Below are positions 27,508 to 36,272 of a stretch of DNA of 64,000 nt, piece after piece. The DNA is taken from the NCBI GenBank assembly GCA_020631355.1, contig JAHDHL010000004.1, positions 62,001 through 126,000 on the forward strand, given 5' to 3'. A model generated the notes under the pieces. It was not told the origin of the DNA. It worked only from the letters and a program-made list of their open reading frames with translations, and did not search any database. This DNA is from Saprospiraceae bacterium. Its GTDB lineage: Bacteria; Bacteroidota; Bacteroidia; Chitinophagales; Saprospiraceae. The translations under genes and the position numbers were made by a program. Positions within the stretch are counted from its first letter, which is position 1. Each line of letters begins with the position of its first letter.

Positions 27508-28797
27508 TCATAAGTTGTAGGCACTCATATCATGTTCGATGATATCCAATCCACGGTCTTCTTCCTCGTCATGAACCCTTATGCCTATGGTTTTTTTCAA
27601 TAGGAAGAATAATAGGAATGCAAAGGTGAAAGTGAATAATCCTACCGCACCTATTCCTATGAGTTGATTGATGAATTGGTCCATTCCTGCCTTACTACCC
27701 AACAATCCTACAGCCAGAGTTCCCCAAATACCGCAAACCAAATGAACAGAAGTAGCTCCTACCGGGTCATCCAGTTTGGCCTTATCAAAGGCTACAACCG
27801 ATATGGGTATGATTACCCCCGCTACCAATCCTACGATTACGGCCTCATTCGGAGACATCTGGTCGGCTCCTGCCGTAATACCAACCAAACCACCCAAGAT
27901 ACCATTCAATACCATGGATAAATCATGTGATTTGAATAGGGTGAAAGAGGTCAGGAATGCACCGACTGCACCTGCTGCCGCAGCCAGGGATGTTGTAACA
28001 AAAACGAGGGAAACACCTGCTGGGTCAGCACTCAGTACAGAACCACCGTTGAATCCGTACCACCCGAACCATAACAGAAATACTCCTATGGCTGCCATCG
28101 GCATACTATGTCCCGGAATGGGCTTGATTCCCTTGGAAGTATATTTCCCTAATCTCGGCCCAAGTAACATCACTGCCGCCAGAGCACCCCATCCTCCAAC
28201 GGAATGAACCAGTGTGGACCCTGCGAAATCATAGAATCCCAATGCATCCAACCATCCGTATCCCCATTTCCACATTCCCGTTATGGGATAAGAAATTGCT
28301 ACGAATAATGTTGAAAACAATAAAAAGGCTTCCAATTTGATGCGTTCTGCAACAGCTCCGGATACGATGGTGGCGCAAGTTGCGGCAAACATGGCTTGGA
28401 AGATAAAATCCGTATAGTAGGTATAATCTCCATAAGCAGAGGTTTGTCCTGTTTCTCCGGGATTCAATCCGAATCCCGCAAAGCCGAAGAAGCTTCCGGA
28501 AAAGGCCTCTCCCGGGTACATGAGTCCGAAACCACACAACCAATAACTCAGGAGTCCGATGGCTATGATCATGGCATTCTTGAATAGGATATTCACCACA
28601 TTCTTTCTACGGACAAAGCCCGCTTCCAGTGCGGAAAACCCAAGATGCATCACAAAGACCAGGGCCGCTGCCACCATTATCCAGAGATTATTACTCAGGA
28701 ATGTGGTTTCTGTGATAGCGGATGTATTCGCATCTATCCTATTCGCCAAATCACCTGCCAAAGCGATATTATCATGCGTTAGTAATGTATCAATCAT
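27508..28797 (-). CDS. amt: Ammonium transporter
   Basis: The 429-residue membrane protein matches the Amt/Mep/Rh family over its whole length. NNLWIMVAAALVFVMHLGFSALE covers the first core helix, FAGSTLVHSVGGWGALAAVM carries the central helix with the first pore histidine, and PAGVSLVFVTTSLAAAAGAVG and DDPVGATSVHLVCGIWG hold the second pore histidine. The extra N-terminal stretch (about 35 residues) is longer than a minimal Amt and could include a cleaved leader. It lies 36 bases downstream of glnB in the classic glnB-amt arrangement, in which the P-II protein binds and plugs the transporter when nitrogen is plentiful. The conducted species is ammonium/ammonia by family. Confidence 0.96.
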   Translation of the reverse strand: MIDTLLTHDNIALAGDLANRIDANTSAITETTFLSNNLWIMVAAALVFVMHLGFSALEAGFVRRKNVVNILFKNAMIIAIGLLSYWLCGFGLMYPGEAFSGSFFGFAGFGLNPGETGQTSAYGDYTYYTDFIFQAMFAATCATIVSGAVAERIKLEAFLLFSTLFVAISYPITGMWKWGYGWLDALGFYDFAGSTLVHSVGGWGALAAVMLLGPRLGKYTSKGIKPIPGHSMPMAAIGVFLLWFGWYGFNGGSVLSADPAGVSLVFVTTSLAAAAGAVGAFLTSFTLFKSHDLSMVLNGILGGLVGITAGADQMSPNEAVIVGLVAGVIIPISVVAFDKAKLDDPVGATSVHLVCGIWGTLAVGLLGSKAGMDQFINQLIGIGAVGLFTFTFAFLLFFLLKKTIGIRVHDEEEDRGLDIIEHDMSAYNL

Positions 28798-28833
28798 CTG
28801 TCTTCTTTATTGTTCATTTTATGAATGGAAGTA

Positions 28834-29169
28834 TCAAATTGCATCCTTATCCTCCTCCTCATTACGGATTCGATATACCTTATCAATATCAAACATGATG
28901 ATTTTACCATCCCCTACCTTGCCTGTCCTCCCTGCTTCCTTGATGGTTTTGACAATCTCACCTGCCTTATCATCAGTAGCGAGGATATCTATCTGTAATC
29001 TGGCTATGTAATCAGGGTCATAGGTACTGCCCCGATACACTCGCTTTTCTTTTTGGAGTCCGAACCCCTTGACATCAGATAGGGTAAAGAATAGGACTCC
29101 GATGTCAGCTAGTGCATCCCTGATATCATCGAATTTGGATAACCTTACGATGGCTTCGATCTTTTTCAT
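28834..29169 (-). CDS. glnB: P-II family nitrogen regulatory protein
   Basis: The 111-residue protein is a P-II signal protein that binds ATP/ADP and 2-oxoglutarate and controls the amt channel encoded just downstream. KKIEAIVRLSKFDDIRDAL is the N-terminal strand-helix, DVKGFGLQK the ATP-binding turn, VYRGSTYDPDY the T-loop and GRTGKVGDGKIIMFDI the second signature. Compared with E. coli GlnB the T-loop is one residue shorter; the uridylylated tyrosine would be Tyr50. The acidic C-terminus (RNEEEDKDAI) is unusual. Whether it is modified is unknown; no glnD is in view. GlnK is an equally good name because it neighbours amt. Confidence 0.93.
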   Translation of the reverse strand: MKKIEAIVRLSKFDDIRDALADIGVLFFTLSDVKGFGLQKEKRVYRGSTYDPDYIARLQIDILATDDKAGEIVKTIKEAGRTGKVGDGKIIMFDIDKVYRIRNEEEDKDAI

Positions 29170-29680
29170 AAGAATGATTGATTGTTAATTCATCAATAAA
29201 TATGTGATGCCTCTTTCCGGAGACATCGGTGATTCCATAATTCTCTTTAGGAATCCATTCCAATCTTGATATAATGATTTGGTAAGGTTGGGTGGGCCGA
29301 ATCAGATTGCACATAATGCATCTATTCCGCTAAATTAGGTGCATGGATGATAAATTCATAGACGGATACGACAACCAGAATTAGTTGTCATACAAAACTT
29401 ATTCGGATTTGGAATATCATTTTGGAGAGCGGTTATTCCCAGAATATAAATGAAGAAAAAATAGCATTAGGGGATAAAAACACAGTTCTTTCCGAGGTTA
29501 TAACTTTTCCACTTTTTATCCACATACCAAAGGGAGCCATTAGAAGTTGGGCATTCGGTGATAAGACGGAATATTTTTCAAATTAAAATTATATTTATTG
29601 AAACTTAATTCTGGATGCTGGCGTATATTTATATACAACAGCAGATTTCGAATTATTTGGATAGGGTTGACTTATCCAAC
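29170..29680. other. Non-coding region upstream of glnB with a small hairpin at its end
   Basis: The promoter of glnB-amt should lie in the first 200 bases on the minus strand, where TAATTTAG (one mismatch from the -7 consensus, about 29331-29338) is the best candidate. Further right, TTGGATA (29657-29663) pairs with TATCCAA (29673-29679) just before the strong terminator at 29683. No convincing coding frame is seen. Confidence 0.4.
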
Positions 29681-29682
29681 AC

Positions 29683-29713
29683 AAAAAAGCCGGATATTAT
29701 CCGGCTTTTTTAT
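29683..29713 (-). terminator. Bidirectional intrinsic terminator
   Basis: AAAAAAGCCGGAT pairs with ATCCGGCTTTTTT with a short AT loop. It has an A-run on one side and a T-run on the other, so it works in both directions. It ends the minus-strand DUF4286 gene 10 bases after its stop codon. Confidence 0.92.
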
Positions 29714-29722
29714 TTTCTCTCC

Positions 29723-30034
29723 TTAGAACGTATCCTTTAGTTTGAGTAATGTCCTGAAAGCAACATACTGATCCTTGTAACGCTCCGTATGTTCTTTTTG
29801 TAATGCAGGGGCATCCTGCTCCTGATATTCCATGAGTGTGGAATAACTCTCACAAAGGTATTGCATATTGTAGGTTACTCCCTGGGATTCATCTTCTTCC
29901 AACACCTTAGACATTCTACACTCCTTGAATTTCCCTGTTTTCATTACATCCGGAATGTGATGTCCTCTCATCCATTGCAACCAATCCTGATGGATTTCCT
30001 GAACGACCTTGACGGTAACGCTGTATATTATCAT
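29723..30034 (-). CDS. DUF4286 family protein
   Basis: The start is placed at the methionine of MIIYSVTVKVV (30034) because the family begins there; the frame continues 22 codons upstream to 30100 without conserved residues. The resulting 103-residue protein matches DUF4286, a small cytoplasmic family nearly restricted to Bacteroidota. Signatures are VVQEIHQDWLQWMRGHHIPDV, GKFKECRMSKVL, TYNMQYLCESYSTL and QYVAFRTLLKL at the end. The composition suggests a ferredoxin-like alpha/beta fold. The function is unknown. It is a single gene bounded by a terminator. Confidence 0.88.
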   Translation of the reverse strand: MIIYSVTVKVVQEIHQDWLQWMRGHHIPDVMKTGKFKECRMSKVLEEDESQGVTYNMQYLCESYSTLMEYQEQDAPALQKEHTERYKDQYVAFRTLLKLKDTF

Positions 30035-30124
30035 TTCCCAATGTTTTGTTGGGTTGCAAATGTAAGGGATTATTCGTGGAACACATTCATTCCCAAACAA
30101 AGTTGGATATTCCTACATATACAA

Positions 30125-30160
30125 AAAGGGCTGTGGATAAAATCCACAACCCCTAATTTA
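30125..30160 (-). terminator. Intrinsic terminator of the 1204-residue T9SS protein gene
   Basis: GGGCTGTGGAT (30128-30138) pairs with ATCCACAACCC (30142-30152) with one internal mismatch. On the minus strand the stem is followed by TTTTTGTATATG. It lies 33 bases after the stop codon of the upstream minus-strand gene. Confidence 0.75.
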
Positions 30161-30184
30161 TAAGACAGTAATTGAATCCTTAGA

Positions 30185-33100
30185 TTATTCCCTATCAGAC
30201 ATCATCACCTTTCCTTGGATTGGTTTCCCATTATTCAAGGAAACTTCATACATGTACATTCCCGCAGGATAGTTATCATTGAAAATGGTGATTTCATTGA
30301 TACCCTTTACAGCCTCACCGTTGATTTCGCTGATTTGCTGTCCGGTAGCATTGAATAGTCTGTAAGTATAGCTTGTATATTCATCCGAACCGAATACAAT
30401 CTTGGACTCATACGTCACCGGATTCGGGTAGATGTATGAACCACCTTCCAACAAATCCGCATATTCAAGGCTGTGTTCCTTGTTGGAGAACATTACGTTG
30501 CTGATTCCCAATTCGAATACTCTTTCCTCATTGTTATGAACAACCGAGAAAACAATCATTTTCAGGTCAGACCAATCCTGTTGGCCCTCAGGGGCGAAGA
30601 ATCTGGCTAGAGGCAACTCAACTCTTTGGTTTTCCTTATTGATCATAACTGAGGTGTGCATCTGGTCTTCCCAGTTTTCTATTCCCTCCTTGACCAAGGT
30701 TACCTCCATTACGAAGTCACCGGAAGCCCTGAAACTAAGTGTATTGTATTCACTCATATTCACAGCTCTGTATGCTGCATTCAATGAACGATAAACAGAC
30801 ATTTTCCCTGTAACCGAGCCAGCCACTTCCACATTACGTTCGATCTTGTATCCATCTTCGAATACCACATCTCCCTCAGGGATGATTTCGAAATCGTTGA
30901 CTGTTGCTTCAGCTTCTGAATAATCCAATCCCCATGAACCGTCTGCATAATAAATCGCATCAGGAACGGTCATATTATCGTGATTCAGCGTCATTCCCAG
31001 TCCATAGATACCATCCATGTCAACAGAGATTTGTTCTTTTCTTGCTCCAGACAAGTCCAGGAACATTCCTACTTCCTCTGAGTTACTCACTTCAGTCTCC
31101 AAGGTATTACCACTTGCATCCACAGTAAGTGAAGCCGGCTTATTGATGATATCCATGGTTAATACATGGTTTTCATATGATAATTGCTCTACGAAAAGGT
31201 TAGGAGCTTTTCCACAATTGTAATCCTCAATAGGAGCCTGTACTTGTATTGCTGCCAGGATATTTTCCACGATGGTTTCAAGATTGGATGGATTATCTGC
31301 CCAAACCTGGAAATTATAGAATTGGTCATTCTCTGTGTAATCAGCCACATTCCAGTGACTTTCCAACTGATAGGTTCCACCTTGATCGAAGATGGAGAAA
31401 CTACTTGCATACTCAGCTTCACCTGTTGGGTGGAAGAACTTGGTAATGATGAACTCATTCTTCCCATCCATCTTATAATTCCAAATATTCTCAATCCTTG
31501 CACCATGTACCCTATCACAAATGTACTTGGTATGTTCGTAAACACCATCTACTGTAGAAGTCGCCAATACGGAACCTAATCTTTCATCATTCACAAAATA
31601 ATCCACACTCATGACTTCGGTGGCATTGGTGATATCAATCAAGTCACCGGGTGTACTTACGAATGTCTCAGAGTTAGGAATGATGTCCAATGGAATGAAG
31701 TCACTCAGATTTTCACCTGACTTGAATCCTACCATCGGGTGGTCCTGTCCCTTGACGATTCTTCTTTCCTGTGTATTTGTCTTGATGTTCATGGTATTGG
31801 TCTTCGTACGCTCGAAGTTACGCTTGGCAATCTTAGCTGCCAATCTGCTATTCGACTCCAAACCACCCGTAGAACCACTCCTTGCATTGGAGTAATCACA
31901 ACTATTACTTTCTGAACAATCAGGGTCATCACAATCAATCAAGCTATCTCCGTCGTCATCCAATCCATTTCCACAAATTTCAGGAATCAGGGCGAGTGGA
32001 CAACTCATACCATCGTTATTTCCATTGCTTGTACCTGCAACCAAGAAACCTGCATCTATCACTGCGTTCCCTGTTGAATTCAAGGTAACGTAATAAATAT
32101 TACCAGAAGAATTATTGAAGAAATACAATTTACCCAAGGCATCCGACCAAATGGCACCATTCGCACCAGAGATACCCGGAGCTGAAGAAGACAAATCAGC
32201 AATCCTGGTCAACGTTGACTCAGATACATCAATCAACCACAATTCCACACTTGGGGTAATCAGGTAAATATCCTCATATACTGCATTATAGACAATATCA
32301 TGACAAGATGGATTACTTCCACCAGTTACATTCGTTAAGCTCTGTGTCGTATATGACATAGGAGAAGACTGTGTCAAATCCACATAATACAATGTTCCAT
32401 TCTTGTAAGAGACCAAGTTATTGTTGGCATCGATATCACCGATGTAATTAGGAAAAACAGAACCACCTGTCACTTCTCCAATATTCTCATAAGAGCCATC
32501 ATTGAATATCCTAAAAATATATCTGGCTCCGTTTTCTTTTCTTTGGCCGTACATGTATCCGTCACTGATGTTATAACCTGCACCATTGTAACTTGGATTC
32601 ACGCTACCGATAGCTGTATAGTTCAATTGAGCCGCATTGAACTCATTCAGTTGACCAGATAGTACTTGGTACAATCCAGACTCACAAGCAAATGCCCCCG
32701 GACAAGCTGCATTTCCGCCACATGCGGGGTCTGCACAATCCGTTAATCCATTCAAATCATTATCGATTCCATCATCACAGATTTCATATCCAGTAAAGCA
32801 ACTACCCGGGTCGAACGCATAGTACTTTCCCTCGTCTATATCCAAACAACCATCTCCATCCGCATCGGTATCATAATAACTAGGTGTACCGTCACCATCA
32901 TGGTCCAATTCGATTCTCTGATTCAATAACAAACCGAAATCATCTACCTGTGCGTTATTGCCATTCACAGAAGCGTAGAAGTAGATACGCACCTTATAGG
33001 TTGTATTTTCCTGTAACTGAACATTCTTATTATAGAATTCGATTTCCTCAGGCACACTACTACTTGACTGTTCAACCAAGTAATCCTGAGTCAGGTTTTC

Positions 33101-33799
33101 GAAAGTAGCAAAGTCATCATATGATATGAAGATAGACCTATGGTGTTCAGTCCAAGACTGGCTGGAACCACTCGTTAAGTTATCCATCATAGAATGAGAA
33201 TATAGAAATGCCTTACCATAGCCAGAAGCCGTAGTGAAAGAATACTCCAAGTAATCATTGTCCGTTATGGCATCCTGTAGGCAGCATTGGTCCACCCCAC
33301 TGACCACAGCCATGTTTTCAACAATATTCCTAGTTATACCAGACCCAACGGTCTCACTTCCTCCCTGACTCGATATGTAGGTTGGGTTTGCACCATTACC
33401 ATCATTCCATGTCTCAGATTCTTCCGCTACATCACCTACTGGAAAGTTAGGCAAATATCCATCCTGAGTGGCGTCATTATTAAGGTGTAACCATTGGATA
33501 ATACTGGTATTGTACTGCTCCATCATGTATCCCTCGAAATAATCAATGATACCATCATTATCATTATCTGAATCCTGGATATCAATGATATCATCATTAT
33601 CTGTATCCTGACAGGTGATAAGAGCCACACAATCACTATCATCACAATCGATAAGGCCATCACCATCATCATCCACACCATTAGAACAGATTTCAACCTG
33701 AGCCAATGCGGAAGATATTGATATGATAAAAATGAAAGTGAAAAGGGAGGTGAATCTTAATGTTTTCTGTAATGAGTAGAAAAGTGCCATTTTAATCAT
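30185..33799 (-). CDS. Large T9SS-secreted protein with calcium-binding-type repeats
   Basis: The 1204-residue protein has a signal peptide ending SSALAQ (about residue 34). Three copies of an acidic repeat occur (EICSNGVDDDGDGLIDCDD, EICDDGIDNDLNGLTDCAD, EICGNGLDDDGDSLIDCDD), along with thrombospondin-3-like runs (DTDNDDIIDIQDSDNDNDG, DHDGDGTPSYYDTDADGDG). These should bind calcium. Between them lie a beta-sandwich region and a propeller-like region (YTAIGSVNPSYNGAGYNISD, GDIDANNNLVSY). After a basic linker (RLAAKIAKRNFERTKTNT) come about 450 residues I cannot name, and then a T9SS sorting domain (YIYPNPVTYESKIVF to QGKVMMSDRE). It is probably a surface or matrix protein. No catalytic motif is evident. 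Confidence 0.85.
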   Translation of the reverse strand: MIKMALFYSLQKTLRFTSLFTFIFIISISSALAQVEICSNGVDDDGDGLIDCDDSDCVALITCQDTDNDDIIDIQDSDNDNDGIIDYFEGYMMEQYNTSIIQWLHLNNDATQDGYLPNFPVGDVAEESETWNDGNGANPTYISSQGGSETVGSGITRNIVENMAVVSGVDQCCLQDAITDNDYLEYSFTTASGYGKAFLYSHSMMDNLTSGSSQSWTEHHRSIFISYDDFATFENLTQDYLVEQSSSSVPEEIEFYNKNVQLQENTTYKVRIYFYASVNGNNAQVDDFGLLLNQRIELDHDGDGTPSYYDTDADGDGCLDIDEGKYYAFDPGSCFTGYEICDDGIDNDLNGLTDCADPACGGNAACPGAFACESGLYQVLSGQLNEFNAAQLNYTAIGSVNPSYNGAGYNISDGYMYGQRKENGARYIFRIFNDGSYENIGEVTGGSVFPNYIGDIDANNNLVSYKNGTLYYVDLTQSSPMSYTTQSLTNVTGGSNPSCHDIVYNAVYEDIYLITPSVELWLIDVSESTLTRIADLSSSAPGISGANGAIWSDALGKLYFFNNSSGNIYYVTLNSTGNAVIDAGFLVAGTSNGNNDGMSCPLALIPEICGNGLDDDGDSLIDCDDPDCSESNSCDYSNARSGSTGGLESNSRLAAKIAKRNFERTKTNTMNIKTNTQERRIVKGQDHPMVGFKSGENLSDFIPLDIIPNSETFVSTPGDLIDITNATEVMSVDYFVNDERLGSVLATSTVDGVYEHTKYICDRVHGARIENIWNYKMDGKNEFIITKFFHPTGEAEYASSFSIFDQGGTYQLESHWNVADYTENDQFYNFQVWADNPSNLETIVENILAAIQVQAPIEDYNCGKAPNLFVEQLSYENHVLTMDIINKPASLTVDASGNTLETEVSNSEEVGMFLDLSGARKEQISVDMDGIYGLGMTLNHDNMTVPDAIYYADGSWGLDYSEAEATVNDFEIIPEGDVVFEDGYKIERNVEVAGSVTGKMSVYRSLNAAYRAVNMSEYNTLSFRASGDFVMEVTLVKEGIENWEDQMHTSVMINKENQRVELPLARFFAPEGQQDWSDLKMIVFSVVHNNEERVFELGISNVMFSNKEHSLEYADLLEGGSYIYPNPVTYESKIVFGSDEYTSYTYRLFNATGQQISEINGEAVKGINEITIFNDNYPAGMYMYEVSLNNGKPIQGKVMMSDRE

Positions 33800-34374
33800 T
33801 TTGTGTTATTAAATAGATTGTCTGGTTTATTACTTGGTAAGCATGCAAGTTGGCATATACTTATTTTCGGCATTAAGGAAATTACAACTACCAGTCCAAA
33901 AATCGAATACGGCCTTTCAAGGTCAAACCTTGTGTGACACCTAAAAATTACACATTACAAAAACAGCACATAATATTATATATCAATGAATTAGAAGATA
34001 GAGAAAAGTATAAAAAAACAATGTGGGCAACCAACTTACCATTCTTTCATTTCACCGAAAGCAATCTGAATCTCATCTACAGTTGATTCTGCTAATTTTT
34101 GATTTTATTTTCAATTTATTTGGGATTCCATCCATACAATAAGGAATTAGAGGCGTTTCAGATGTAACAAAAACTTTTTTCAAAAAACTTTATTTTTAAT
34201 TTCTCAAGCTGAATTTTAACATTTCCTTATTTAAAATCCAATATCCTCCATTCCCTATTTTATCCCCTTTGAAAATACTGACAACTGTGACACCCATACC
34301 TCACAAACCTGAGGATGCGACCCAAACCATCCAACGATTCGTCATATATAACAACTCGATTCGTGAATATTATC
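33800..34374. other. Long divergent intergenic region
   Basis: About 570 A/T-rich bases separate the divergent T9SS protein and GGGP synthase genes. A small perfect hairpin, CAAGGT-CAA-ACCTTG (about 33918-33932), and a direct repeat of AAAACTTT near 34170-34190 are visible. No credible coding frame or RNA gene is seen; the short plus-strand frame from 34269 overlaps the synthase gene out of frame. Confidence 0.4.
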
Positions 34375-34382
34375 TAACTTTG
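34375..34382 (+). promoter_or_regulatory. -7 promoter element for the GGGP synthase gene
   Basis: TAACTTTG matches TAnnTTTG and lies 19 bases before the start codon. No clear TTG is present at the -33 position. Confidence 0.5.
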
Positions 34383-34401
34383 ACAAACGAACACCTTTAT
34401 C

Positions 34402-35160
34402 ATGCAAGACAAGCTCTACAAGAAGATAAAAGAAGAGAAAAACCAAGGGAAGAAATCCTTTGCCTGTCTTCTGGACCCAGACAAACTCAGCCTAAGTAAT
34501 GTCGATGACACTATTAGGCTTTCCATTGACGCCCAAGTGGATTACTTCTTTGTTGGAGGTAGTCTGATTATCAATCTAATGCTGGATGAACTGATATCCA
34601 ATATTAAGAAACAATGCGACATTCCCATCATTCTCTTTCCGGGAGGTACCAACCAAATCAGTTACAGGGCTGATGCGTTGTTATTCTTATCCTTGATTTC
34701 TGGAAGGAATGCCGACCTACTTATTGGCAAACATGTCGAAACGGCACCATTTCTTAAAATCAGCCCCTTGGAAATCATTTCTACGGGATACATGCTCATT
34801 GATGGTGGTGTACCAACTACCGTTTCCTATATGAGTAATACTTATCCTATTCCAAGCAATAAGGATGATATTGCATTATCAACAGCGATTGCCGGTGAAT
34901 ACCTCGGACTCAAACTGATGTATATGGATGCGGGCAGTGGAGCCAAGACTCCCATCAGTGATTCCATGATTGAAAAGGTGAGTTCAGCAGTAGAATGCCC
35001 ACTCATCATAGGTGGTGGATTGAGAACAGCGGAGCGATGTGGTGCCAAGGCGAAAGCCGGCGCAGATATCGTGGTCGTTGGTGATGCCATAGAGAAAGAT
35101 CCTAATCTAGTAATGGAAATGGCTGCTGCCGTACATGAAGCTTCTACCAATAAAGTTTAA
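34402..35160 (+). CDS. Geranylgeranylglyceryl phosphate synthase family protein
   Basis: The 252-residue protein is a TIM barrel of the GGGPS/PcrB family, which joins a polyprenyl diphosphate to sn-glycerol-1-phosphate. FACLLDPDKL is the N-terminal phosphate/Mg2+ motif, FVGGSLI and ILFPGGTNQIS the middle strands, LMYMDAGSGAKTPI the glycerol-phosphate-binding signature, and IIGGGLRTAE with VVVGDAI the standard phosphate-binding group. In archaea this step starts membrane ether-lipid synthesis; Bacteroidota carry a related group with demonstrated GGGPS activity, though the final product in these bacteria is unclear. The start is supported by the promoter element 19 bases upstream. rsgA follows after 56 bases on the same strand. 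Confidence 0.92.
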   Translation: MQDKLYKKIKEEKNQGKKSFACLLDPDKLSLSNVDDTIRLSIDAQVDYFFVGGSLIINLMLDELISNIKKQCDIPIILFPGGTNQISYRADALLFLSLISGRNADLLIGKHVETAPFLKISPLEIISTGYMLIDGGVPTTVSYMSNTYPIPSNKDDIALSTAIAGEYLGLKLMYMDAGSGAKTPISDSMIEKVSSAVECPLIIGGGLRTAERCGAKAKAGADIVVVGDAIEKDPNLVMEMAAAVHEASTNKV

Positions 35161-35216
35161 TCAAAGGAACTAATTTCTTGTTAGTATTGTAATCTAGCAT
35201 AACAAAACAGTAGCAA

Positions 35217-36164
35217 GTGCAGGGAACAGTCATCAAATCCACAGGTAGTTGGTATCAGGTCAGAACGGATGATGGGGAGGTCTATCGCTCCCGTATCATT
35301 GGTAAATTCCGATTGGATGGAAAGAAACTCACCAACCCCGTTGCTGTGGGTGACCATGTGGAACTCGAACTGGAGACTGGTGATGAAAGAACAGCACTCA
35401 TCAAGAAAATTCTCCCAAGAACCAACTATGTCGTACGGCAATCCCCAAGAAAACCCCGTTTCCTCCACCTCATCGCAGCCAACATAGACCAAGCCATTGT
35501 CCTCAATACCATCGTACAACCCAAACTCAAGCAAGGATTCATAGACCGCTTCTTACTGACTACAGAGCCTCTCGATATTCCGACATTGATTGTCTTCAAC
35601 AAGTGTGACCTCTGGTCAGAGGAGGATTGGATCACATTCTCTTACCTAGAGGATATTTACACAAAGATTGGTTATACCGTACTGCCCTTGTCCGCACTGG
35701 AAAAGAAAGGTTTCAAAAACCTCAATGAACTGCTCAAGGATAAGATTACCCTAATCAGTGGACATTCGGGTGTAGGTAAATCAACCCTCATCAATACATT
35801 ACAACCGGAATTGGACTTGGCTACATATGAAATTTCGGATTATTCAGGTAAGGGACAACACACCACTACCTTTGCGGAAATGCATAATCTTGATATTGGA
35901 GGTACCATTATTGATACCCCGGGAATCAAAAGTCTCGCTTTCATCAATATGGAACCCCTTGAAATCGCCCATAATTTCAGGGAATTCTTCGAAAAATCAC
36001 CAGATTGCAGATTTTCGAATTGCATGCATCTCAATGAACCCGGATGTGCGGTCAAACAAGCACTCGAAGATGGAGAAATCAGCGAATTGAGGTATATGAA
36101 TTACGCCAATCTCCAAGAAGAAACCGCCAATCAGAATCATTGGGAGCGAAATAAGGATTTTTAA
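35217..36164 (+). CDS. rsgA: Ribosome small-subunit-dependent GTPase A
   Basis: The 315-residue protein is a circularly permuted GTPase that helps mature and release the 30S subunit. After an OB-fold (about 1-65) come the G4 motif NKCD (128-131), the G1 loop GHSGVGKS (182-189), the G2 region GKGQHTTTF and G3 DTPG (233-236), in the permuted order typical of RsgA. The C-terminal zinc site is complete (Cys264, Cys269, His271, Cys277). The start is GTG at 35217: an in-frame TAG lies two codons upstream and the OB-fold begins immediately after, so no ATG is available. Spacing to the GGGP synthase gene (56 bases) allows co-transcription. Confidence 0.96.
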   Translation: MQGTVIKSTGSWYQVRTDDGEVYRSRIIGKFRLDGKKLTNPVAVGDHVELELETGDERTALIKKILPRTNYVVRQSPRKPRFLHLIAANIDQAIVLNTIVQPKLKQGFIDRFLLTTEPLDIPTLIVFNKCDLWSEEDWITFSYLEDIYTKIGYTVLPLSALEKKGFKNLNELLKDKITLISGHSGVGKSTLINTLQPELDLATYEISDYSGKGQHTTTFAEMHNLDIGGTIIDTPGIKSLAFINMEPLEIAHNFREFFEKSPDCRFSNCMHLNEPGCAVKQALEDGEISELRYMNYANLQEETANQNHWERNKDF

Positions 36165-36230
36165 TCCATCCTCCCATTCAAATCCACTCGCTTTAAGTCC
36201 AAAGACCTTTTTTAGTTACCGGGCTTATTG

Positions 36231-36238
36231 TACTTTTG
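36231..36238 (+). promoter_or_regulatory. -7 promoter element for asnS
   Basis: TACTTTTG followed by CACATC is a textbook Bacteroidota -7 element. It lies 34 bases before the chosen ATG (36273) and argues against a start at the upstream in-frame ATG at 36228, which would precede the promoter. Confidence 0.65.
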
Positions 36239-36272
36239 CACATCTTTATTTCAAAATACCATTCAATTAATA

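Noticed and set aside
29126-29314. A 62-codon minus-strand frame upstream of and overlapping glnB
   Set aside because: It overlaps the glnB start out of frame, has no recognisable family, and the upstream bases look like a promoter region.
34269-34499. A short plus-strand frame ahead of the GGGP synthase gene
   Set aside because: It overlaps the synthase start out of frame and contains the promoter element of that gene.
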